A stretch of DNA of 55,540 nucleotides, taken from assembly GCF_000003605.2 (NCBI RefSeq), contig NW_003149271.1, forward strand, positions 211,901 to 267,440, read 5' to 3'. A program made the translations under genes and the position numbers. The notes under the pieces are model-generated. The model did not search any database. It saw only the letters and a list, made by a program, of their open reading frames with translations, and had not been told where the DNA came from. How positions within the stretch are numbered: position 1 is the first letter of the stretch; each line of letters starts with the position of its first letter. This stretch comes from Saccoglossus kowalevskii. Lineage: Eukaryota; Hemichordata; Enteropneusta; Harrimaniidae. This document shows, piece after piece, positions 14,801 to 25,434 of the stretch.

Positions 14801-16597
14801 GTTTACAATGCCGTCTTTTGAGAGTGTTTCCACTGCTGTGAATAATATCAATAGACGATACAATCATGACCAATATTTGACCTCGACTTCGAAATAACAT
14901 TATTTCTATCTAAGTGCATGTAAATATCTTCAAACACTCTAGAAGAAACGCAGCTGTGATTGTCAATAGTATTTAACAATGCGAGAAAAGTGTATAATAT
15001 ATCGATAGTTTTAGTTTTTGTGCTTTTATTAGGAGTGATTATGTTTTGAATGTGTAAATAATGAATATCACCAGATACAAAGCGTGCTTATGTATAAATA
15101 CGACGTATGCCGCTTAACGTAAACGTTCACCGGGGTAACACTTTAGGATATAACGTGATTGGTTTCCATGTTTGCAGATTATGCATCGTTAGTCCAAATT
15201 CTAAAACGAGTTTGCTAAAATTTACCCGTTATTGGTTTAACTGTGCTTAGGTATTTCGTGAACAAACACAGGAATTTCAACAACTGCGTCTTTTTGTCAG
15301 TTCTTCTTTGTGTACTCTGATACACAAATATTCGATTCGTTCACATACTGCGTGCGAATCAAATCAACTGGAAATACGATATTAAAACGTTAAAAAGTAA
15401 AAGTGAAATTAAACGTTGTCTATAGCTTAACCTGCGGGGAGTCGCAGACTGAATAATATTAATTGGGTAATACCACTTGTGTGTCGCCAGAAGTACCAAT
15501 ACACTTATTTAAAAAATACAGGGATTAATGGCAACAACCGACGGGAATTCGCAGTACAATTACCGTGCCTAATATAAGGGACGTTCTTGCCATATGCTGC
15601 AGAATTGAGGTCTTATAGAAAATGTGAATTGATTAAACAGCAATGAAAGCTGGGTTTAATTGACCCCCCGACACCTGAATATAGTATTATCTAAAGATAG
15701 CTACATATACGTAGTAACCAATTAACGACCAGGGAAATATTGATCCTATACTAAGACGTTATTGACTGGAATCTCAACAGTCTGTGCCCATCAAAAAGCA
15801 TACACTGGTATCAATGCCTCTTCTTGGCCTGATAGGCAGATACATAAATGTGTGCCTGTGTATATTGCGCGCAGGAAATTAATTTGAATATTAAAGAAAT
15901 AACACACTGTTTCAGTAACAATGTTTGCGAGTGTTTATCATGGCATTTAATATCTCGTAATTATGTCCGGCAATGTTTGCCGTATTCATTGTTTGTGGTA
16001 AAGTTCGTCTCGGTGAATGAATACCATAGATGATTATGATAGAATAATTGAGTTTTGAACTAATGAATTGGCCGCTTTCTTTCCGCCGTCTTCTCGGACG
16101 TTCGAATGTTACCGTCGAATGGTTCATTTTGTTCTCGTACGCGAATTCCTAATTAATTCTTCGGCAACAGTCGGTGTTAATCGGTTCCACAATATCACGG
16201 CTTAATGCGACGTTGGCATAACCTATAGAATGAACAGTGACAACCAGTGGTGATCGCAAATAAAGGTAAAGAACATACTGTAATAGTCATAACAACCTAA
16301 TCCCAGAGCGTAGGACGACCAATTCCTTATTGTCGGTGTTCAATACTATCGTATACGCCGTGTAGAAAATCCTGCTGCAGTACAAACCGTCGGTACAACA
16401 TACCTACACATAGTAAACACCCCAGTACGTATGATGATTGGTGTTTGCGTACAACAATACAGTTGATTTAAACGATGCACAGTATTCCCAAACAAAATTA
16501 CAGCAATATTTGCACTTACAATTTGAACATTTTCTGTTCAACAAATTCACAAAAATTACAAATGTTAAATACATGTTTACTTTTTATTTGGTTTTAG
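8255..16597. other. AT-rich region without a recognised gene
   Basis: Contains the TATT microsatellite. The longest open frame (9498-9037, minus, 153 codons) has no recognisable domain, splice context or coding-like composition. Another at 8494-8778 (plus, 94 codons) is equally anonymous. Nothing else could be supported. Confidence 0.5.
11801..11864. repeat. (TATT)16 microsatellite
   Basis: Sixteen uninterrupted TATT units, 64 bp. A diverged TTTA-rich tract recurs at about 12190-12225. Confidence 0.97.
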
Positions 16598-16840
16598 AAA
16601 ATGGGTTCTTCGGAAAATAGCGTTTCAACTTTCACTTTCACACGCGCCACATCTAGAAAATGTTTTTACAAACTCGACATAAAGACCGAGGCTGGAGTCA
16701 ATATTTATATTAAAGTGATGATCGTCGCGCAGCGCGTGTTCGAAGTCCATGTCAATAATGTATACGTCGCTATGTTTCCCCTCATCGAACAGGACGCGGC
16801 ACGGCAACGACCGCCGCCATTCAATAAACCAAATAAATAA
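16598..16840 (+). CDS. Candidate terminal exon, unidentified small beta-rich protein
   Basis: A long pyrimidine tract leads to acceptor TTGGTTTTAG|AAA, then 80 open codons to TAA. The stop overlaps AATAAA, a possible poly(A) signal. An ATG lies 3 bp into the exon, so it could be the first coding exon after an untranslated one, or the last exon of a longer gene. The centre (YKLDIKTEAGVNIYIKV, then RVFEVHVNN) is a beta-strand pattern. FEVHVNN faintly recalls the 'VYVNG' strand of galectin/concanavalin-like folds, but the key tryptophan is missing, so no family is assigned. The tail is rich in Pro and charged residues. The antisense strand is also open in register (16807-16625), so the strand is not certain. 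Confidence 0.35.
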   Translation, partial: KMGSSENSVSTFTFTRATSRKCFYKLDIKTEAGVNIYIKVMIVAQRVFEVHVNNVYVAMFPLIEQDAARQRPPPFNKPNK

Positions 16841-17532
16841 AAAGTAGAAGGCAGCAAATTATTTCTTGGCTCAGTTTTTAAAATTACAGCATTCAGGATA
16901 TTCTTTTTATATTTCATAATCCTCTCCAAATATACTGTCACATATTTTTACATAGTTATAAACGAGTTAAAGGCGAATGTATGACAGAAGCCGCCATGTG
17001 ACGAGCGCGCAAACGAACGAACAGGCAATAAAAAAACGTGTCCATTTATTCTAATAATCGACAAATCCTGAAATATGCCATGTGAAATAATGACGTGCGT
17101 AGTGTGCTGACTAGGGACCGATGGGGAATACTACCATGTTGTTCAGTAATTATTGAACACTTACAAGTAATAAGTAAAGTAAGTAAAGTCTGCCCAAGTA
17201 ATGTACAACACCCTGATGAAGAGAACATGTGACAGTTGTTTGAACTGTTTACATATTAGAGGTAATCCACCCAGGAAACGCCGAGAAACATCGATATGAA
17301 AACAATCTACTAGTATTTAGACAACCTGAAAAATCGGCGCCAACGCAAAAGCTGAACCGGCGAATGCGCGAATCTGGTTGGACGATAGGGCTATGATATA
17401 TAATAATATAGAAGTCACATTATGAGAAAAACTATAAAGTTTGGACGGTTTTCTTCAAAGAAACAATAACATACGCGAACAAAACAACTAAATTAAAACA
17501 TAACAAAGATAATAATATGCAACATGACTTAC

Positions 17533-18226
17533 TTCTGGCGTAAGAAGACACTGTTTTCATGAGTTGTAGCATTTCTTCGTCACTGGATTGCCTGGTGTAA
17601 GATTCAAATCTTCCGACTGTGAAGTTGTGCTCTTCAGCAGTAATATTGATGCCCTCCACGGCTGCCAGAAAAAGAACGTTACTTTCCATGATGTACCCTA
17701 TCCTACTCCAACCAAAAGATTCGAATACCTCAACTGCGATATCACCAACGGATTTGAAGTCACCTAGCGTACGTATCATGGTTGGCCAACCGAAATAGTT
17801 CTTCCAGCTGTACATTTCATCGGTACACCCAGCACACATATACGGCAAATCCCAGTGTGCGGACAACGAGGCTATAGGTTCCGCCTCTTCGTTACATGTA
17901 GGCCCGATCAGAGCCGTGTAGTTTCCTGGATAGACAAGATCGACGATATTCGCTAGAGTCGGCGCTAGACGGCAGTTCGTCTCTAATATTTCGTAGGTCA
18001 GACGGTCGCCCGGTAACATATTGGGGTCGGCGTTGATATCGTCGAAACCGATCATGTAGGCTGCGGCGATTCCTTCTTTGCCATTTAACATTCCTGGAGG
18101 ATTTGTCATTGGGTAGGACAACAACACATTATAATCCACACAACAAACCAGTGTGTAAGCATGAAGGCTTATAAGTAACAATAATTCTAACCCAGTCATC
18201 TTTAGATTCGATATTTGTAGTTCCAT
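17533..18226 (-). CDS. Natriuretic-peptide-receptor / receptor guanylate cyclase-like, first coding exon (partial)
   Basis: The exon encodes residues 1-231 of a type I membrane receptor with a periplasmic-binding-protein-like ANF_receptor fold, the extracellular peptide-binding half of receptor guanylate cyclases and NPR-C-like clearance receptors. A signal peptide is visible: either Met1 or Met10 starts before a hydrophobic run at about 12-28. Family motifs include IGPTCNEEAEPIA (107-119), SAHWDLP (122-128) and FGWSRIGYI (171-179). Cys85 and Cys111 are 26 residues apart, like the first conserved disulphide of NPR ectodomains. N-glycosylation sequons lie at 102, 194 and 201. The exon ends in a perfect donor (CCAGAA|GTAAGT at 17532-17527), phase 1. 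Reading past it gives unrelated hydrophobic residues and then a stop, which is intron. Transmembrane, kinase-homology and cyclase exons were not found, so cyclase versus clearance receptor is undecided. Confidence 0.9.
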
Positions 18227-18765
18227 GAAATCAGCATAAATTTAAATAGCCGACGTTGCAGTAATCTAAAAAAACTACCAATCTGAAAGTAAAACATGTA
18301 ATCTGTAAATACGAGTAAGTTGACCTTGGTAATGAACGTTTGCGTGATTTGGCATGGATGAAACAGATAAAAGGTTCAGTTGATAATTGTACGTGATTTG
18401 TTATGGAGGTAATAGTTGTTCGTCTGACCCAGGTCATGATTCCCATCTGTTGATTCTATATAGTGTGTACATGCCCGTAAATATTTTGTACCGTGTGTGT
18501 CGTTGTCACATCCTGTTTTGGGGTACCGCAGGTAAACTAGGCTATTGAAACTCGTTATGTTGTTGGGGTGTCGTAGAATTGAGGGATAATGCCATGCACT
18601 ATGCACTACAAGTTATGTGGTACAAGCTACGGTGTTGTGAATAGTTGTGAATAATCTTTACTGAAACTGCATTCCAGAGTGTAATCATGATCCAGAGGAT
18701 AATAATGTAACGACTACAGATAAAACAGCACTGAAAGACTGAAAACAAATCAATAATAAGAACAT
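18227..18765 (-). promoter_or_regulatory. Upstream region of the receptor gene (presumed 5' flank/UTR)
   Basis: The roughly 540 bp before the receptor start codon hold no convincing coding exon. No unmistakable TATA box or CpG island could be assigned, and open frames here look like chance. It is bounded upstream by the pentamer microsatellite. A 5' UTR exon may lie here or further upstream. Confidence 0.3.
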
Positions 18766-18919
18766 AGCATAGCATAGCATAGCATAGCATAGCATAGCAT
18801 AGCATAGCATAGCATAGCATAGCATAGCACAGCACAGCACAGCACAGCACAGCACAGCACAGCACAGCACAGCACAGCACAGCACAGCATAGCACAGCAC
18901 AGCACAGCACAGCACAGCA
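18766..18919. repeat. Two-phase pentamer microsatellite (AGCAT)12-(AGCAC)12-AGCAT-(AGCAC)5
   Basis: An uninterrupted 154-bp pentamer array. Twelve AGCAT units switch to twelve AGCAC units, then one AGCAT, five AGCAC and a partial unit. The minus-strand open frames rich in Leu-Cys-Ala-Val across it are artefacts of the repeat. It lies about 540 bp upstream of the receptor start codon. Confidence 0.97.
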
Positions 18920-20841
18920 ATACAATACCTTAAAGGTGTTATTAACTTTTTGAACCACATCGTGGTTCCACATTGCACATTCGACCAATCGGCCTGTCAG
19001 TAATTTGATGAGGAGTTTATACAAACGGGAGATTTAGTAAAATCAGTCAAAATACGATTCATATCTCTATTTTTCGTGGTAGATTTGCCTGGTCATCTTT
19101 GCTTTACGATTTGACTTAACATAAATTATTCGATTTTCAGCGAATTTACTATTTAACTGTATGTGTGCCAATTAACAATTACAACACAAATGTAGTTGAA
19201 TGAATTTCCTATATAAGTATGTGTCTCTATGTTTTCACTCAAGCCCAGTCACAATTTATTTTCTCAGGCGGTTCAGTGTTTCATCGTGTAATACGAGATG
19301 ATTTACTTTATAAGGTGTACGCACCTGAATACAGAATTAGCATCACTGATTTCTAACAGTATCTTAAATAGACTCTGTGTTGAAAACAGAGAGAAAACAA
19401 GATCTTGGGACAAAAAAAATTGAACTAGTAAACCTAATATCGTGTATTTTATTTTAAGTATTTTTACGAACACACTATATGTAATTCATTTTCCTTTATG
19501 AACAATACCTCGTGTGTAAATAAAGTTTGCTTTTCATTATTTGCTAATTGTGAATAATTAACCTCGCTTGTTAATTGCTAATATATTGAGGGAATTACAG
19601 GAGTCAGACCATACGTCCTCGTTGGGTATTAACCAATTTATATGTGGTTTCTAATGAAATAGACGGTTGGGTGCGTGGTTGTTGATGTTGTTGTAAGCCA
19701 CCGCCTTCAAATTCCCGCTCGTTAGTTGCACTTCACTGTTCGGCATATTGAAATTTCCACTCTACTATCCACGTAATTATCAATCTTATTAACAATGAAT
19801 TGATAGACAATGTATGTCGTTATCAGATTGACGTTTCTTGGTTATTAGTTCTAAAAATACTAGATTGTCGAATTTGCATTTATATCTTTTACATATGCAA
19901 TGCCTTGTATTCAATGCACATCTTCGTTCGCGACGAATAACACCGTAGCGTTGTCGGTGTGCGGTGCACTAGTCAAGATTTTGCCCTATGGTGTGATGTT
20001 ACTAAACCACGATATATTGATATCTCTGTTATGGTAGGATAATTGGATAGCTAATTAAAATGCTTGTTCAAAGTATCCGTGTATGTTATTCCCCAGGCAG
20101 TAGACCGGAGTAAGATTGTTTCATTGTTATACTGGATTGTGCGTAGACAGTGACGCAAAGGTAAAACACGTATGATGAAGTAATCTGTTTCAGCGTGCGA
20201 TTTAAATAAATAACTTACGTTGATAAACATGTGTTTTTATTTCAATCGCTGCCAGTGTGTGTTGTAACAAACATTATTTACATCGATCTACTTATTCATT
20301 CGCACCATTTATGTTAGACCTGATCAAGCAAAAAAGCAATCGATTTGATGAAAACACATTTTGGGGAAAATACGACGGGTTATCGAGCATTCTCTATAAC
20401 GTTGTTTTGTTGTTGTTGTTGTTCTTGTTGTTGTTCAAATCAGAAAGTTGTTTATATGTTGATACATTCAGTATAATGTTTGAACGCTGGTTATAGTATT
20501 TTCCTATTAACACGTATTCCGTATTCATATATTCTTCACGCATGATTAGTATTTAATTGTTTCAAATTATTGAGCGTGTGTCGTTTCCTATGCTTTATAG
20601 CTGACGTGACGGGTTTCTTATATATCTGACGTACACATTGGTATTTTCAAATTCAGTAAATATTCTACATTACCCTAGCCAACACCTCAACCACGGTTGT
20701 TTTGAAGCACCACGGCCAATGAACGTCAGCGTTCAATGTGGACATTCTTCACTATCTTGATAGAGTGTTCCGATACATTGGTGACATATGCAAGTATCGT
20801 AAATAGACTCACCTTGTCACTGGTACTGTTAAAATTCACCG
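18920..20841. other. Non-coding region
   Basis: AT-rich, with only the GTT microsatellite at 20.4 kb. No exon or repeat family recognised. Confidence 0.5.
20403..20437 (+). repeat. GTT-rich trinucleotide microsatellite
   Basis: Imperfect GTT/TTG repeats interrupted by TTTT and TTC. It produces a poly-Leu run in a chance open frame. Confidence 0.8.
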
Positions 20842-21073
20842 ATGTTCGCCGTAATTAATAATATAAAACAGTTTTTAGAAATAGAAGCGAGGCATATAAT
20901 AGAGCTGTATGCGATTATCCTTCTGGGCGAACCAAAAGTCATTAACTTAACAAAAAGTCTCAAAACGTGTACTTATACGGTCATATACACAAGAATGTTT
21001 CCTCGGAAGCTCAGGGACCGTGATGTATTCTTGAGCTCTACTGGACTTCCCTCTCAGTTGACGGCAAGTGTCA
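20842..21073 (+). CDS. Candidate exon of an unidentified plus-strand gene (possibly lipid-transfer-protein-like)
   Basis: An open frame of 77 codons plus one base ends at a perfect donor, GTCA|GTAAGT, phase 1. The last third (VFLSSTGLPSQLTASV) resembles the 'STGLP' stretch that begins a beta-sheet region in large lipid transfer proteins (MTP, apolipoprotein B/vitellogenin family). The likeness is short and from memory of the family, so it is a hint only. The ATG at 20842 has a poor context and may not be the true start; the exon could begin later. Its phase agrees with the candidate exons at 25354 and 30328, giving a 187-residue model if joined. Confidence 0.28.
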
Positions 21074-24000
21074 GTAAGTAGTTGTAGAGTTTTACGGATG
21101 CCGTGAGATGTTGTCACAAGACACTTTAATAGACTGACGCGCTCTTATGTGGTATACCCTATGACAGAACGTGCAACGCACAGATATTACATTTGGATGT
21201 AACCATTCCTGTTAAGGGGGTGATCAGTTGTGTCGCAAGTCCGGGAATGCACTATGCCGAAAGCCAACTAATGTAGCGCGTGCTTAGAAACAGATCAACT
21301 AAAGGGGTCGTGACATTAGAGTGACTGATGTAGGGATATGTTTGAAGGTAACATCAAGTTTAAGAAATATGATACTTACGTAAATATGTAACGTAATCGG
21401 AGCTGATATTTTAATAAATAACTATCCATACTAATCATCCTGGAATTGCATTAATTTATTTATTTATTTAGTTGTTGATGTTTCTGCGTTTAAAAATTAT
21501 GTGTCTTTTATACGTTTCCAATATACATGGTCAATCACTATGCATTCATATTTTGTTATATTTAGCTATAGTCTTCGCAATACAATCTCACATATCGTCT
21601 CTGATTTCCGTGTATGTAAAAAAACGTACTTTTATTACAGTGTTGTGCAAAGATAAATAAAAGATTATGTGCACTGTATCTTTTAACAAATTTCAGTTGT
21701 TATATAAATTGGTTTATAATTTCCGCCAGGTAAACTAAACCTCTTGTTCCGTGTCTAAATACACGCGCAAGTGATAAAACATAACTCTTTCTACATCAAC
21801 GTTTGTTTCCACGTGCATATAGATCTGAATAAGATCTTAATCTGATGTGCTTATTGAGAACAACACATAAACAAGTGTTTGCTTCTGAGTGGATACAAAG
21901 AGAGATGCAAATATGTGTATGGTTATGTAAGGACAGTCCATAGGATGTGTATATACGTACTTCGAGGAAGGATAAATTCCATTGGCGAAATAATACTAAA
22001 CAATGTACTTTTTAGGAAGAACCCAATTTCACAAATACATAGAAGTTGCATGTCGATGCATAGACAGATTAGTATTAGTTTGATTTAAAGGAATGCGATT
22101 AAATGTATGCTTTGTGTGACGCAATATAGACGTAATCGATCATGAACATGACTCGATGTGAAAATCATTCTCGATGACTTTCTGTGTAATGTTGCATAAA
22201 CTGTTTAATCTAATAAACACACAGCACAAACACCGGGTTGGCTTGAATCTGATAATACCAGAGTATTTGTGAGGTTGAAAGGGCCATGGAAACATATTAA
22301 TTTAGTGAAGAATAACACGGCTTGTAAGCAGACTCTCCTTTGTGCCAGGAATCCACACAACAGTATTGCCCTCCAGCAAAACAATCTATGATTGGATCAA
22401 GCTGTGTAGCGAGTATGAGATGAGAGATTTTAGACTCTGTACAAAATTCGGGTCGCTACTTTTTGTACGCTGAATATAACAATGTCGGTTAATTGAAAAC
22501 AATTACGATCAAAAAAGGTAACGGATCTTAGTTCCAGCATCATGTCATTCAACTTATTCCTATAGAGGGCTCCGTATAACTATGGTTGATACTTTTGTTT
22601 TGCTTACAATGTGCACATTGAAGATTTTATTTCGATATAAACGAGTAGATATTTTTAATAGATAGTATGAACGCATGATGTAACTTCAACATAGTGTACA
22701 TTTCTATAACTTATACTACAAACTAACAGATTCTATTGAAGTATATACTATATATAACAATGGTTTTATGGTGTGTTAACTTGTATTTGAATTTAGATAC
22801 ACATGTTTTAAAACTCAGTTTTGATTGTTGCGTGTTATTTTTTATTGTGACGCACAATTCGACTAAAAAATATTTTGTGATAGTATTACATTACTTTATA
22901 TTTGTAATGAGAATTGTAAATAAATAAATGACGTAAACACGAATTGCTTTTCCAATTTTCCGATCTACCCAGTGTTGTATTTCAGTTGAATTAATGAAAT
23001 TTCGCGCAATCTAACAATATCTCTCTAAAATTATATACCACAATGCTTAGAAGGCGGCATGGTTGTTTTTATCACATTGCACAGCTCATGGATACTCTTC
23101 AAAGTAATGTATGAATTAAATGACAACGTTGATTGTCGCTCCGACAGAAAAGACCAGGTGCATTCCGGAAAGAAAATGTGTTACATGCTTTTCTTAAAAG
23201 CAACTCTGCGATGGATATAAAAATTATAACTTCACCGAATTCCAATTTACTGTTTGTAATTGCTTTTGAATGACCTTAAAACGTGCTATGATGCGATGTA
23301 TTGTGTTGTAAATTCTGACCGACCTGGTTGCTTTGTTATGGTATTATGCGAGAACGAATTCAACTAATAACGTATATAGTGTTTTGAAATAGTAATAGTG
23401 TTTGGGATAGAATTATTGTAGAAAGGGGATAAGACGGATGAGACTCAACTATGGAAAAATAAATCGAAGTTTCGAAAAATAGACCATGCGGGGTTTTTTT
23501 CAGTTGCTATACATGAAATGTACTTTTTAAAATTCTGGGATAATCTGTATGATTTGGTGACAGTAAACACAACAGTATTTGTTTACTGCAATAAACAACA
23601 CGCTAACTACATGCCTTTTTCATTATTTTATCGAATGAAAACTGCTATGTTTGTCGCCATGAGAACTTATTTTTATTATTGTAAGATAAGTCACTCACAG
23701 TTATCAGCACTATCTCTTCAATTGATTATAGCTTGATGCGTATACAATACACTATATCGCAAAAAAAACGATTGATGAGTTAGTAGCAATGTTTAGTTAA
23801 GACTTATACAGGCGTGTCAGAAAGCACATCGTACGCCACTAGTTAATAAGGTGCAGTTGTTCATTTGGCTTGCCTCAATCTTATAAGCAAAGCCGATGAT
23901 GTCAATCACTCAATTTGTTTCGCTATTGCGCAATCATAGCAAATAGCCACTTACAAATACAGCATTGACGAATTGAATGACAGCTACGATTATAACACAT

Positions 24001-25353
24001 CTTAAGTCCAATCACGCACCGACATCCGGGTGATTTGATTTTTCAATCTATTAAATGCACGTGGTCGAATGTCATTGCTACTCGTTCGGTAAATGTGTTT
24101 TCTCGAAGCTCGTTATGGAAAGTAACTTGCATATGTCATCTTCTTTGCACTGTTTGTTCTAGGGAACAAAAGTTCGTCTACGCTCGTCCTCATATTACAT
24201 GACCTCAATAACTAAAGTCATAACTCTATGGAGAGTATTAATATAGGTCAATAATAAAAACCGAATAAAGCATCGATGAATGCAGAGTGGGGGGGGGGGT
24301 AATTTGAAAACCAGACAAGTTGAATCTTCTCGGTTCTACAATGCAATTAGGCGCAATTTGGATTTCTAAAAATGAAAGTTCTTGTTTTTTACTAAAATAC
24401 GCTGATAAATCAAATTAACAACGTTTCCTGATCATATATATGTTTTCCTGACAAATGTATTTAGATGCTTAATCAATCTCCATGACTATGTCAATCTACA
24501 TGACTGGAGAGAGCTTCACAAATACATTAACTGTTTGCTGAAAAAAACGCGAGAGGCGGACAGAATACGTAACCATGTTAAATCACGTGATAATTCCGTG
24601 CTCGTTACGTATTTTCATTGTGTCTATAATCGACTAAAGAAATAGAAATTGTGAACATGTGAACATGTTGTAAATTTCTCAGCGCAGAATCCTTTAGATA
24701 TAATAAACAATTTTTTTACAAGAATGTGTTACTTTGCAAAAACACATCACCGGCGTATTGTCGTATTCTTTAATCCACAAATTTCGATGCTGGGAATGAA
24801 GTAAGCAGTATGATCCGGAATAAATTATTTCAAAAACATTGGATTTAAATGTAACATTTCCAATGCACCTAATGTAGCAAGGTAGTCTTTTGGATTCTGT
24901 TTGTGTTGTTCAACAAATTGGATAAAAAAATCTTTAGCCGTTGCTCTATGTACTGTCATATATATTTTAGTTTTAAAAATGACACAAGTTTTTGTTTACT
25001 CGTGGTACACTGTATCAGTATTGTATTTTAAGCGTCACGCGATCATCGAAACAAACTCAGACTACACATAGATCATACCAGTACAAATGCATTCCACAAA
25101 TACATAGGTTTAATAGGTTTTAAGCATTATTGTATTGGTTACAGCCGTCAACATTTCTCTACCAAGAAGCCTGCCTTATCCTGCTACCGCCATTTATCAC
25201 ACTCGAATGAACTGAATACATTTGTTGGTGGTCGATAACTCGTGCTATCAAACGCTGTTTCTATATCCATTGTTATGATGCGAGAACCGCGAGTAAAACT
25301 GCGTAAATTGTTGTGTAGTAACGGTTTCATCATCTATAAAGATGATTTTGCAG
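21074..25353. other. Non-coding region, possibly an intron of the candidate plus-strand gene
   Basis: No convincing exon. A run of nine to ten G lies at about 24290-24299. If the candidate exons at 20842 and 25354 are joined, this is a 4.3-kb intron. Confidence 0.4.
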
Positions 25354-25434
25354 CGGATTTCGTTATTTCTGTCGAACTAGATGCGTACACTGGGCTGAGC
25401 ACGACACACAACGTGTGTGTGCCCTTGGCCAGGA
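25354..25434 (+). CDS. Candidate internal exon (81 nt) of the same plus-strand gene
   Basis: It sits between acceptor GATTTTGCAG|CG and donor CAGGA|GTACGT, phase 1 at both ends. It encodes DFVISVELDAYTG and then HNVCVPLAR, an alternating hydrophobic pattern typical of beta-strands, with many purine-any-pyrimidine codons. The open frame extends upstream to a stop near 25236, so a longer exon is possible. It is too short to assign by itself. Confidence 0.27.

Noticed and set aside
18599-19024. Minus-strand open frames of 141 and 97 codons with Leu-Cys-Ala-Val repeats
   Set aside because: They are the translation of the pentamer microsatellite, which has no stop codon in these frames.
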